Below, one piece after another: positions 18,569 to 26,728 of a DNA stretch of 64,000 nucleotides. Within the stretch, counting starts at the first letter, position 1. Every line of letters starts with the position of its first letter. The notes beneath the pieces were generated by a model that was given only the letters and a program-made list of their open reading frames with translations, was not told the DNA's origin and did not search any database. This DNA is from Hymenobacter sp. YIM 151858-1 (GTDB lineage Bacteria; Bacteroidota; Bacteroidia; Cytophagales; Hymenobacteraceae). The translations under genes were made by a program, and so were the position numbers. The stretch spans positions 620,001 through 684,000 of the forward strand of contig NZ_CP110136.1 of assembly GCF_025979705.1 (NCBI RefSeq). Direction: 5' to 3'.

Positions 18569-19219
18569 TTAGGGCTTGCCGGCGGCGCGGCGCACGCGGC
18601 TTTTGGTGGCTGTGGCGCGCTTGGGTTTGGGCTTTTTGCGGCGGCGGGCGGGTTGGCGCAGGCGTTCGGCTTTGCGCTCGGCCCGGGCCTCCAGGCGCTG
18701 CGGCATGCGCTGCATCAGGCGGGTGCGCACAAACTGCGCCAGCTGCGAGAGCGGAATGGAGTGGGCCGTATTCAGCAGCTTGGTAATGTCGCGGCGGCGC
18801 AGCAGGCCCACGTGGTACAGCCCTAGGTCGGCCAGAAACTCTTTTACCTCGGTGAGGCGCAGCAGGCCCGCCACGGCACCGCGCTGCACGGTGGCGTTGT
18901 AGCCCGGGGCGCGGTGGGGGCGCAGGCCCGCGGGCGTGGCCACCAGCACGCCCACCCACGCGGGCAGCAGCGGGAGCAGCTTGTCGAGGTGCTTTTCCGT
19001 GACGACGAACGTTACCAGGTCGTAGGCATTGGTGTAACAGGGCAGCTGCTTGGGCACCCGCTGCAGCGTGTCGTGGTCGCCTTTTATCTCGAAACCGTGC
19101 ATGTAGTGCTCGGTAATGTGCACCACATCGGCGCGGGTGGTGCTGGTGGGCAGCTCATCCACGTACACGCCGCCTTGCAGCAGCGGGTAAAGCAGGGCTC
19201 GGATTTCGGGGTCGTTCAT
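18569..19219 (-). CDS. sce7726 family protein
   Basis: A 216-residue protein. Residues 1-110 match the sce7726 family: an acidic pair after the first helix (VYVDELPTSTTRADVVHI), a central HGFEIKGDHDTLQRVPKQL motif and a YDLVTFVVTEKHLDKL strand. The D-x(n)-E-x-K spacing is reminiscent of restriction-endonuclease-like folds, but that is inference. The last 45 residues are very basic (RRRKKPKPKRA), which suggests nucleic-acid binding. It lies downstream of the sensor kinase on the same strand, after a hairpin at 19289-19327. The function of the family is unknown. Confidence 0.8.
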   Translation of the reverse strand: MNDPEIRALLYPLLQGGVYVDELPTSTTRADVVHITEHYMHGFEIKGDHDTLQRVPKQLPCYTNAYDLVTFVVTEKHLDKLLPLLPAWVGVLVATPAGLRPHRAPGYNATVQRGAVAGLLRLTEVKEFLADLGLYHVGLLRRRDITKLLNTAHSIPLSQLAQFVRTRLMQRMPQRLEARAERKAERLRQPARRRKKPKPKRATATKSRVRRAAGKP

Positions 19220-19288
19220 GCGGGGGAAGCGGCGTGCCGGCCGGCGCGCGGGGGCGGCACGGCCGCAAAGATAACCCCGCCCGCACGC

Positions 19289-19327
19289 CCTAGGTGCCCG
19301 CCTGGCGTGCGGCCCCGGGCACCTAGG
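19289..19327. terminator. Hairpin built from two CCTAGG units
   Basis: A perfect 12-bp inverted repeat (CCTAGGTGCCCG and its complement) with a 15-base loop. The right arm carries the stop codon of the sensor kinase (TAG of CCTAGG on the minus strand). There is no T-tract, so it is a weak or Rho-assisted terminator at best. Confidence 0.6.
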
Positions 19328-21578
19328 CCGGCAGCGTAATCACAAACTCGGTGTAGTGGCCCTCCTTGCTCTCGACGCTGATGTTGCCGCCGTGGCCTTT
19401 GGTTACGATGTCGTGGCTGAGCGAAAGGCCCAGGCCGGTGCCCTCGCCCACGGCTTTGGTGGTGAAGAAGGGCTCGAACACGCGCTGGCGCACGGCCTCG
19501 GGCATGCCCGTGCCGTTGTCGCGCACGCGCACCTCCACGCCCGCCGCGGTGCGCCGCGTGCTGATGCGCACTTCGGGCTGGTAGCCGTTGCCGGGGCTCA
19601 GGTGCTGGCGCTTGCGCACCGCAAAAAAGGCGTTCGTGAGCAGGTTCAGCAGCACGCGGCCCAAGTCGGGCGGCACAACCTGCACCTCGCCCAGGCTGGC
19701 GTCGAAATCGGTGGTGAGCGTAGCCCGGAAGTTGGGGTCCTGGGTTTGCACGCCTTCGTAGGCCAGGCGCAGGTATTCGGCGGCCAGGGCGTTCAGGTCG
19801 GTGGCTTCGCGCTGGCCGGTGCCCGAGCGGGAGTGCTCCAGCATGTCCTTGATGATAGACGACGCGCGCAGGCCGTGCTGGCTGATTTCCTGCAGGTTTT
19901 TCTTCAGGCCGGCCAAAATCTCCTGCTGCAGCGGTTGCCCGTTGTGGGCGTGGGCGCCTTGCTGCGGCATGCCGTCAATCATGGTGGTGCTCACCTCGGC
20001 AAAGCGCTTCATGAAGTTGAGCGGGTTTTGCAGCTCGTGCGCAATGCCGGCCGATACCTCGCCCACAAAAGCCCATTTTTCGGCGGCCACCAGCTGGTTT
20101 TGGGTTTGCCTGAGCTGCGCCAGCGTGCGTTTGTTGATATGCAGCTGGCGGTACAAAAACACCCCCAGCCCCGACACCAGCACCACCGCAAGCAGGGCAA
20201 TAACCAGCAGGCGGTTGCGCTGGCGCAGGTGCAGCTCCTGAATGGCCTGCGCCTGCTGAAGCGCGGCAATGCGCGTGTTCTGGGCTTGCTCCACCCGCTC
20301 GCCCTCGTACTGCGCCACCAAAAACGCGCTTTGCTCCTGGTGCATCGAGTCGGTAAGGGCCAAATACAGCTCGGTGTACTGCTGCACCTGCGCGGGCTTT
20401 TGCTGCGCCGCGTAAAACCCGATGATGTCGCGCAGCACGCGGTAGCGCAAAATTTTCAGGCGGCCGGCCGTGGCTTTGGTATAAGCCCGGCGCCAGTGCT
20501 GCTCGGCCTGGCCGGCCTGCCGCGTGGCCTGGTAGTACTTGGCCCAGGTAGCATCAAGCAAAAACTCGCCCGGCCGGCCCGAAATGCGCAGCTGCAACGA
20601 ATCGGCCAGGTACTGGGCGCGCTGCAGCATGGGCAGGGCCTCTTGCGGCCGGCCCAGGGCAATCGTCACGGCGCTTTTCTGAACCAGCGCGTAGGCCAGG
20701 CAAATTTGTTTCTGCAGCGGGTTTTGCGCCTGGGTTACTTCCTGCAGGTTCAGGTTGGCGTAGCGCAGCGCATCGGTCAGCTCGCCTTCCTGCAAGTACA
20801 CCTTCGAGAGCGACTGCACCGTGTAAAAGCGCTGCAGCCCCTCCACGCCGTACTTATCCTCCAGCGCCATGGCTTGCCCCAGGTATTGCAGGGCCTTTTG
20901 GGCGTTGCCCCAGTCGGCGTAGAGCGAGCCGGCCACCATCAGCTCGTTTACGTGGTATTTCGGGTCGAACTGCTTGAATAAATCGGCGGCGCGCAGGCTG
21001 TAGCTGATGGCCTGGTTGTAGGCGCCCATGTGCCGGAAGTACCCGCTGATGACGAGGTAGCAGGAGGCGGTGTTTTCGAGCGAGTTGTGCAGGCGGTAGT
21101 AAGCCAGCTTGTCCCGAAAGTAGGCGTAGCGCTCCTGCGATTGGTGCAGGCGGTTGTAAAGCGGGGCCAGGTCGATGAGCAGGCGCGGAATGGGGTGTTC
21201 GAGCCGGTCGAACTCGGCAATGGCCTGCTTAATGATTTCGAGGGCCTGCTGGTCGTTGCCGCCTTTTTGCCACAGCACCACGCCCCGGCGCAGCAGCCGG
21301 TAGGGGGTATCGTCGAGTAGCTGCGTGCGGGCATTCAGGGCAAGCAGCTCGTCAATCATCGGCACGGCTTCTTCGCGCCCCCGAGCCTCGGTAAGCTCCA
21401 CCAAATCGAGCAGGTGCACCAGGGTACGCATACGCGCACTGTCGGTTTGCTGCCGGGGCAGCGCCTTGCGCAGCGAGTCGTAACTGGTGACCCAGTAACT
21501 CCGGCCGGCATGGGCCGGCAAGGCACAAAAAAGTTGAATCAGCAGAACGCTGAAAAAGCAAAATGCAATAGCGCGCAC
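19323..21578 (-). CDS. TPR-containing sensor histidine kinase
   Basis: A 751-residue envelope sensor. A signal peptide (LLIQLFCALPAHA) leads into a periplasmic region of helical TPR-like repeats (about residues 30-440), one membrane segment near 453-474 (LLVIALLAVVLVSGLGVFL), then a coiled segment. The kinase core has the phospho-acceptor His at about 514 (GIAHELQNPLNFMKRF), an N box (LLNLLTNAFFAV), DNGTGMP and a G box (GEGTGLGLSLS). There is no receiver domain and no regulator gene next to it, so the partner is elsewhere. The start is GTG at 21578, which gives the signal peptide directly. Confidence 0.9.
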   Translation of the reverse strand: MRAIAFCFFSVLLIQLFCALPAHAGRSYWVTSYDSLRKALPRQQTDSARMRTLVHLLDLVELTEARGREEAVPMIDELLALNARTQLLDDTPYRLLRRGVVLWQKGGNDQQALEIIKQAIAEFDRLEHPIPRLLIDLAPLYNRLHQSQERYAYFRDKLAYYRLHNSLENTASCYLVISGYFRHMGAYNQAISYSLRAADLFKQFDPKYHVNELMVAGSLYADWGNAQKALQYLGQAMALEDKYGVEGLQRFYTVQSLSKVYLQEGELTDALRYANLNLQEVTQAQNPLQKQICLAYALVQKSAVTIALGRPQEALPMLQRAQYLADSLQLRISGRPGEFLLDATWAKYYQATRQAGQAEQHWRRAYTKATAGRLKILRYRVLRDIIGFYAAQQKPAQVQQYTELYLALTDSMHQEQSAFLVAQYEGERVEQAQNTRIAALQQAQAIQELHLRQRNRLLVIALLAVVLVSGLGVFLYRQLHINKRTLAQLRQTQNQLVAAEKWAFVGEVSAGIAHELQNPLNFMKRFAEVSTTMIDGMPQQGAHAHNGQPLQQEILAGLKKNLQEISQHGLRASSIIKDMLEHSRSGTGQREATDLNALAAEYLRLAYEGVQTQDPNFRATLTTDFDASLGEVQVVPPDLGRVLLNLLTNAFFAVRKRQHLSPGNGYQPEVRISTRRTAAGVEVRVRDNGTGMPEAVRQRVFEPFFTTKAVGEGTGLGLSLSHDIVTKGHGGNISVESKEGHYTEFVITLPA

Positions 21579-22319
21579 AAACGGGTGGGGTAGCGGTAGT
21601 GGTGGCCGAATGCTCGGAGATTTATGCTAGCGGTTGTGTAACAATCATTTGCTGAAGAACCGGAAGCGGTAGCCGTATTCGGTAAGGAAAGCAGGGAGCA
21701 GAATCGGGTACAAAATAGAAGTTATTGGCAACAAAACAGGGCTTGGCTTTCGGCTAGCCGGGGCCGGTGCTGGCAGCAGCTTTCAGCTCGCGCCGCGCCA
21801 CAGCAGGCGCGGCGCTATCGGTTGGCCGGGGCAGCCAAGTGGTCTTCAGCCGTGCGTACCGGGTTGGTTGGGATGGCAGCAGCGGGCACTTGGCCAGGCT
21901 GATAATTGCTAACGAGGTTTCCGTAGGTGTTTATTAGTTTATTGTAAATCAATGGAATAAACCAGAAGGGCTCAACTTCAGGCTTAATTAGCGCATGCGG
22001 CTTTGCTGCCTTCCGCAACCAAGCTAAGCATCACCTAGGACCTACATCCGCCGGTGGCAGTCCTCCTCATTTTCGGGCAACGCCACCGGCGCCCGCCCCA
22101 AGCCAGAATGAGCGCACTAAGCCCGCAAGCCCTAGGTGCCTGGGGGCCGCCCGGCATCGGGCACCTAGGGCCTGGTGCGGCCCGATTGAACCGACAGCCC
22201 GCGGCCTGCGTTCGGGGCCTTAAGTTTTGGTTGATGGAGCTTAAGATCAACAATTTAGCCGCTAACTCCTGCGCCAAAGCGCCGTACACGCACACCCTGC
22301 ACAACATATTATCCGTACC
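21579..22319. other. Long intergenic region between sensor kinase and DUF305-like gene
   Basis: 741 bases without a convincing gene. A minus-strand frame at 21815-22018 has no recognisable features. A hairpin made of CCTAGGTGCC and its complement lies at 22130-22170. The region must hold the divergent promoters of both flanking genes, but no clear TAnnTTTG box was identified. Confidence 0.5.
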
Positions 22320-23081
22320 ATGCGCATGAAAAGCCACTACCTGTTGCTTGCCACTTTGGCCACTGCTGTTGCCTGCACCCGTACCGATCAGGTTCGTTCC
22401 ACGCCCGATCGGGTGATTGATCGGGATAGTGTTTCGGCCAGCGCGGCCATAGCAGCCGATACGGCGGCGCCTGTTACGGCCTCGGCTGCGCCCACGGCGG
22501 CCCCGGCGCCCGCATCGGGCAAAAGCACCCTGAACCCGGCCGTGGTTGAGGCGGCCGCCAGCCTTACCGTGGCCCTCAACAACGATGCGCGGCGCCTGGC
22601 GGATGTGCGCACCACCGGCAACGCCGACCACGACTTTGCCGCCATGATGGCCGAGCACGCCGTGGGCGCCGTGGATCTGGCCCGCGTGCAGCTGCGCGAT
22701 GGGAAAAGCCCCGAGCTGCGGCGCCTGGCCGAGCAGATTGTTGCCGAGCGCCCGGCCCAGGCCGAGCGTTTGCGCGTAACGGCCAAGCGCCTGGCGGGCG
22801 CGCGCCCCACCTACAACCCCCAGGACGCCACCGACCCCTACAAAGCCCGCCTGATTGGGGTGATGCGCATCATGAAGCAGCCGCTGGTGTCGTCGGAGAA
22901 GATTGACGTGGACTTTGCCCGGTTGCTGCGCATTCATACGCAAAGCGGCATTGCCCTCACCAACGCCGTAGTGGCCCACGGCCGCGATGCCGAGGTGAAA
23001 AAACTGGCCCAGCGCCTGGCTTCGGAGCAAACTGCCTCGCTGGCCCAGCTCGAAACTTGGCTGCAGCAAAACGAGCGGTAA
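22320..23081 (+). CDS. Lipoprotein with two DUF305-like helical domains
   Basis: A 253-residue envelope protein with a lipobox (ATAVAC, Cys at about residue 19), a low-complexity Ala/Pro linker, then two related helical segments. The first (DHDFAAMMAEHAVGAVDLARVQL, split here by the reader as DHDFAAMMAEH and GAVDLARVQL) and the second (VDFARLLRIHTQSGIALTNA) match the DUF305 pattern of ferritin-like four-helix proteins. The metal-type HH pair of DUF305 is EHA and IHT here, so metal binding is unsure. The start is ATG 22320; a second ATG six bases on is equally plausible. It is convergent with the Usp cluster. Confidence 0.8.
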   Translation: MRMKSHYLLLATLATAVACTRTDQVRSTPDRVIDRDSVSASAAIAADTAAPVTASAAPTAAPAPASGKSTLNPAVVEAAASLTVALNNDARRLADVRTTGNADHDFAAMMAEHAVGAVDLARVQLRDGKSPELRRLAEQIVAERPAQAERLRVTAKRLAGARPTYNPQDATDPYKARLIGVMRIMKQPLVSSEKIDVDFARLLRIHTQSGIALTNAVVAHGRDAEVKKLAQRLASEQTASLAQLETWLQQNER

Positions 23082-23093
23082 GCCAACTCGGCG

Positions 23094-23170
23094 CCGCACG
23101 CCCCAAAGCCCGCCGGACGGCCACGCAAACCCTAGGTGCGTGGCCGTCCGGCGGGCTTTGGGGCGTGCGG
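23094..23170. terminator. Bidirectional terminator, perfect 34-bp stem with CCTAGG in the loop
   Basis: The arms at 23094-23127 and 23137-23170 are perfectly complementary over 34 bases and enclose a nine-base loop, AACCCTAGG. It sits between two convergent genes (ends at 23081 and 23177). No long T-run is present on either side, but the stem is exceptionally stable. Confidence 0.85.
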
Positions 23171-23176
23171 TAAGGC

Positions 23177-24052
23177 TTAATCGTGGGCGGGCAGCACCAG
23201 CACGGGTACGGGGCTTAGCTGCATCAGCCGGTCGGTTACGCTGCGCTGAAACAGCTCGCCCAGCACGCTGTGCCGGCGGGCAATAAGCACCAGCAAATCG
23301 GCTTTGGTGGCCTCCACGGCTTGCAGCAGGCCGTGCGCGGTGGAGAGGTGCTGAAAGGCGCGGGTATGCACCTGCCGCGCGCCCTCGCAAAGCCCGCTTT
23401 GCTCTACCTGATACCGGGCGGCCAGGCAGTAATCGTCGGTTTCGATGATGGACACGTTCACCACCGTGAGGTCGGGCTCCAGCTCGGCCAGCAGCTGCCG
23501 GGCGCCGGTGGCGGCATCGTCGAGGCGGAAGGCGTCGCCGTCGGCGGCTATGGCTACCTGCGTGGGGCACGAGGTGCCGCGGTACGTTTCGGGTACCAGC
23601 AGCACCGGAAACCGGCCCGTGCGCAGCACCTGCAGCACGGCGGCGCTCAGCTCGGCCAGCTCGGTGGCGGCGCGGCCCACCACAAAGAGGGCGGGCTGGT
23701 AGCGCTTGGCCAGGTCGAGGGCGACATCGGGCTGCAGGCTGGGCACCAGCTCCACGCTGGTGGGCACGTACACCTCGTCGGCCAGGGCATTCAGGGCCAT
23801 CAGCAGCTCGCCGTCGCGCTCGTGCGCATCGTGCAGCCACTCGGGGCCGGTGGCGTCGTCGTCGGCCAGGGCAGGCGCTTGCCGCACGTGCAGCAGCACC
23901 AGCTGCGCCCCCAGGGGCGCAGCCAGCTCGGCCGCGTACCGGATGGCGCGGTGCGCCGCCGGGAAAAAGTTGGTCAGCACAATCAGCGACAGCGGCGTGC
24001 CGAGGGGCGCGGCCAGCTTGGCGGGCTTGGGTTGGGCGGTAAGTTGTGGCAT
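23177..24052 (-). CDS. Tandem-domain universal stress protein
   Basis: A 291-residue UspA family protein with two Usp domains (about residues 15-160 and 165-288). The first strand reads LSLIVLTNFFPAAHRAIRYAAELA, here seen as a Bacteroidota-type version of the Usp start, and the end of the second domain is SVTDRLMQLSPVPVLVLPA. Canonical ATP-binding G-x2-G-x9-G is not intact. It is the last of three consecutive, similarly built genes on this strand, separated by about 50 and 60 bases, so probably one operon. Start ATG 24052. Confidence 0.9.
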   Translation of the reverse strand: MPQLTAQPKPAKLAAPLGTPLSLIVLTNFFPAAHRAIRYAAELAAPLGAQLVLLHVRQAPALADDDATGPEWLHDAHERDGELLMALNALADEVYVPTSVELVPSLQPDVALDLAKRYQPALFVVGRAATELAELSAAVLQVLRTGRFPVLLVPETYRGTSCPTQVAIAADGDAFRLDDAATGARQLLAELEPDLTVVNVSIIETDDYCLAARYQVEQSGLCEGARQVHTRAFQHLSTAHGLLQAVEATKADLLVLIARRHSVLGELFQRSVTDRLMQLSPVPVLVLPAHD

Positions 24053-24103
24053 GGCTGGTATGGCTTGGCGGGTGTGGCTGGGCTGAAAATGCGCCTAAGT
24101 AGG

Positions 24104-24937
24104 TTACTGGGTGTGCAGCACCAGCACCGGTACGGGGCTGTGGCTCATTACCTGGGCCGTAACGCTGCGGTGAAACAAGCCGCCGAAAAAGGAGTGGGGC
24201 CGCGCCAGCACCACTACCATATCGGCCTGCAAATCGGCCACGGCTTGCACAATGCCTTCGGCGGGGTCTTCGTCGCGCACTTCGTACAGGCGGTTGTCGG
24301 GCACTTGCTCAAACAGGCCAGTGCGCCGCACGTAGGCCAGCGCCGCCCGCGCCTGGGCAGCGGCCGGTGGCCCATCGGGCGCTACGTGCACCACCGCCGG
24401 CTCGGCCTTGAGGGCCGCAAACAGGGCCTTCGTGTTCGTCGAGGTGTGTTTGAGCTGAAACGGGTGCTGATCAGCCGCTACCAGCACGCGCGTGGGCAGC
24501 TTGGGCTCGGGCAGCCGCTCGGGCACCAGCAGCAGCGGAAAGCGCACGGCCCGCAGCGAAGGCAGGGCCAGGTTACTCACGAGCCGGTCGAGGAAATTGT
24601 CGGTGTGCTCGCGGCCGGCCACCAGCAGCAGCGGCTGGTAGCGCTGCACGGCATCGGCTACTACCTCCGGAATGGTGTTGGCGGCCACGGCCACCTCGGC
24701 GGGTACGGGCAAGGTTTGGGCCAGCCGCTGCAAATGCTCCGTTACCTCTTGCTGGCTTTGGTAATACGCCTCCACGGGTACCGTTACGAGCGCGGTTTCG
24801 GTTACCAGCAAGGGGTCGTGGTAGAGGTGCAGCAGTACCAGGCGCGCCGAAAGCTGCCGGGCCAGGCCGGTGGCGTAGCGCAGGGCCGCCTCGGCGCCCG
24901 GCGAAAAGTCCATCAGCACGATCAGGGAAGCAGACAT
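24104..24937 (-). CDS. Tandem-domain universal stress protein
   Basis: The middle gene of the Usp cluster, 277 residues with two Usp domains. Domain one starts MSASLIVLMDFSPGAEAALR, and domain two ends FHRSVTAQVMSHSPVPVLVLHTQ, a motif almost identical to that of the flanking gene at 25000. ATG 24937 was chosen because the Usp fold starts directly there; the upstream frame extension to a TTG has no family match. It is a paralogue of its neighbours by tandem duplication. Confidence 0.9.
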   Translation of the reverse strand: MSASLIVLMDFSPGAEAALRYATGLARQLSARLVLLHLYHDPLLVTETALVTVPVEAYYQSQQEVTEHLQRLAQTLPVPAEVAVAANTIPEVVADAVQRYQPLLLVAGREHTDNFLDRLVSNLALPSLRAVRFPLLLVPERLPEPKLPTRVLVAADQHPFQLKHTSTNTKALFAALKAEPAVVHVAPDGPPAAAQARAALAYVRRTGLFEQVPDNRLYEVRDEDPAEGIVQAVADLQADMVVVLARPHSFFGGLFHRSVTAQVMSHSPVPVLVLHTQ

Positions 24938-24999
24938 ACGGGTGGTTGGTTGAGGAAGAGAGGGAAAACAACGAAGGGGCAACCGGGCAACGAGCGCGC

Positions 25000-25827
25000 C
25001 TACTCGGCGGCGGGCAGCAGCAGCACGGGCACGGGGCTTTCGGCCACCACCTGCGCCGTTACGCTACGATGGAACAGGCTGCCAAACAGGCTGCGGCGCC
25101 GCGCCACCAGCACCAGCAAATCGGCTTTTACCTCGTGGGCCGCCTGCAAAATGCCCGCCGCGGGTTCGGTGTGGTACACGGTGTGCACGCTGGTGGCGGG
25201 TATTTCGGAGCTGATGCCGGCGGCGCTGGTTAGTTTCAGCAGGCTTTCGGGCGTGGGCTCGGGCTCGTGCGGGGGCGCCACGTGCACCAGGCTGAGGCTG
25301 GCGCCCAGGCAGGTTTGCAGCCGCCGCACCAGGTCGTCGTGCTGCATCAGCGTAAAGGCGCTGTCGTCGATGGCAATGGCCAGGCGGCGCGGCGGCACGG
25401 TGCCCCAGCCCACGGTGGGCACCACCAGCAGCGGCCGGTGCACGGTGCGCATCAGATCCATGGTGGCGCCGGTTACCAGGTCGGAGGGGGTGTTGGCGGT
25501 GCCGGGGCGGCCCAGCACCAGCATCAGCGGGTGGTGGTGCTCCACCGATTCGCGAATGGCATCGGGCAGAAAGGCGTCGGAAATTTCGGCTACGGCGGGC
25601 ACGGGCTGCTGCTCGGCCAGCTGCACCAGCTGATGCGCGGCCTTGTGCTCTTCGCGCCGGGTGCGGTGCGGGCCGTGCTCGGCCGGGTCGAGCAGGGCAT
25701 CGTGCTGCACGTGCAGCAACACCAGCTGCGCACCCAGGGGCTCGGCCAGCTCGCCGGCGTACGAAAGCGCGCGGTTCGAAACGGCGAAGAAGTCGGTAAG
25801 AACGATGATGGAAGGAAAAGGCGTCAT
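25000..25827 (-). CDS. Tandem-domain universal stress protein
   Basis: The first gene of the Usp cluster in transcription order, 275 residues, two Usp domains. The start reads FPSIIVLTDFFAVSNRALSYA and the second domain ends FHRSVTAQVVAESPVPVLLLP. A glycine-rich segment (LGRPGTANTPSDLVTGAT, near residue 110) approximates the Usp nucleotide loop in domain one. Stress proteins of this kind usually respond to starvation or redox stress, but nothing in the upstream sequence shows the regulator. Confidence 0.9.
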   Translation of the reverse strand: MTPFPSIIVLTDFFAVSNRALSYAGELAEPLGAQLVLLHVQHDALLDPAEHGPHRTRREEHKAAHQLVQLAEQQPVPAVAEISDAFLPDAIRESVEHHHPLMLVLGRPGTANTPSDLVTGATMDLMRTVHRPLLVVPTVGWGTVPPRRLAIAIDDSAFTLMQHDDLVRRLQTCLGASLSLVHVAPPHEPEPTPESLLKLTSAAGISSEIPATSVHTVYHTEPAAGILQAAHEVKADLLVLVARRRSLFGSLFHRSVTAQVVAESPVPVLLLPAAE

Positions 25828-25993
25828 GGGGCTTGGGTGCTTGGTTAGCCGGCAGCCCGGCCGCGTGCGTTTGGAAAGCGTGACGTTGCGAATGTGCCGG
25901 CGGGGCCCGGCATCTGCCCCGAGGGGTGCGGCCCGGCCGCCCGCAGGAGCGGCGAGGCCCTAGGTGGGGCGGGCCGCTTTGGGCCCCAGGGGC

Positions 25994-26443
25994 TTAGGCC
26001 GCGTGGCTGTGCACGGGCGCGGCCGCGCGCCGGGTGGCGTGCCGGCGGGCGTGCTGCCGCGCGGGTTGCGGGCGGTGCAGCAGGTGGTGCTGCAGCAGCA
26101 GGGCCAGGTTGGCGGTGCGGGCCTTCAGCTCGTCGGCTTGGTGGCGCGGAAAGTGGGCATCCAGGGTTTCGGCCAGCACCTGCTGCCACCGCCCAAAGGC
26201 CGCCAGCAAGTGGGGCACGGGTTGCGGGCGCGGAAAAGGCCGGCCTTCGTAACAGCTGCCTTGCATGGCGCTTTCCCAAAACAGGTACACCAAATCGGGC
26301 TGCGGCACGCGCGCAAGGCTGGCCGCGTCGCCGAAAAGCGGGCGCAGCATGGCATCGAGGCTGATGCGGCGGTACAGGTCGTGTACGAAGGCTTTGGGAT
26401 TGGCCGTGGGGCGCTGGCCCATGAGCGAAGCTAAAGCAGGCAT
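25994..26443 (-). CDS. Group III truncated-hemoglobin-like protein lacking the proximal His
   Basis: A 149-residue protein with the truncated-globin fold: FVHDLYRRISLDAMLRPLFGD (helices A-B), LVYLFWESAM, then YEGRPF at 65-70, and FGRWQQVLAETLDAHF. In group III globins, YxGxPFxxHxxLP carries the heme-binding His F8; here the segment reads YEGRPFPRPQPVP, so residue 73 is Pro. The nearest His (78) is five positions away. It may therefore not bind heme in the normal way. The C-terminus is extended and rich in His, Arg and Ala (RRHATRRAAAP). ATG 26443 was chosen because the upstream extension has no globin similarity. It is divergent from the L,D-transpeptidase gene. Confidence 0.75.
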   Translation of the reverse strand: MPALASLMGQRPTANPKAFVHDLYRRISLDAMLRPLFGDAASLARVPQPDLVYLFWESAMQGSCYEGRPFPRPQPVPHLLAAFGRWQQVLAETLDAHFPRHQADELKARTANLALLLQHHLLHRPQPARQHARRHATRRAAAPVHSHAA

Positions 26444-26639
26444 GGTAACTGGTTGAGAGGAACAACACGCGTAAGCAAAAGCAACGGAACCCGGAGCGGC
26501 ATCAGGCTCGCGGCGGCGCAAACGGGCAGAGGCGCCGCGCAAAGATTCAGCAGGCCAAAACCACCTGCGCCGCAGGGCAGATGATGCGATTCGGCGCTTT
26601 ACAAATATGACATTCGCAGAGTACTAATACACTGATTTA

Positions 26640-26655
26640 TGTCATTTTTTTGACA
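26640..26655. promoter_or_regulatory. CRP/FNR-type dyad in divergent promoter region
   Basis: TGTCA and TGACA are separated by exactly six bases (all T), the half-site spacing of CRP/FNR family operators. It lies in the A+T-rich centre of the only low-GC stretch between the globin-like gene and the L,D-transpeptidase gene. The binding protein is unknown. A further ATGACAT lies about 35 bases to the left. Confidence 0.4.
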
Positions 26656-26728
26656 AAAACTTTACTGCTAGTTGCGCCGTGGTATAATAGGCGGCAACAC
26701 CAGCGCCTGCCGGCGCCACGTCTTTCAG

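Noticed and set aside
19356-20981. A 541-codon plus-strand frame opposite the sensor kinase
   Set aside because: An antisense shadow; all kinase motifs are on the other strand.
21815-22018. A 67-codon minus-strand frame in the long gap before the DUF305-like gene
   Set aside because: No family resemblance, no clear promoter and no conserved-looking segment; left as uncertain intergenic DNA.
22035-23840. A 601-codon minus-strand frame spanning the DUF305-like gene and terminator
   Set aside because: It crosses a 34-bp terminator and two real genes on other frames; the translation is Arg/Ala-rich noise.
23270-25633. A 787-codon plus-strand open frame opposite the Usp cluster
   Set aside because: It is the complement of three well-supported Usp genes; its His/Gln/Gly-rich translation has no recognisable fold.
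26651-26700. TTGACA followed by TATAAT as a classical sigma-70 promoter for the L,D-transpeptidase
   Set aside because: The spacer is 27 bases, far from 17, and Bacteroidota use a different promoter type.
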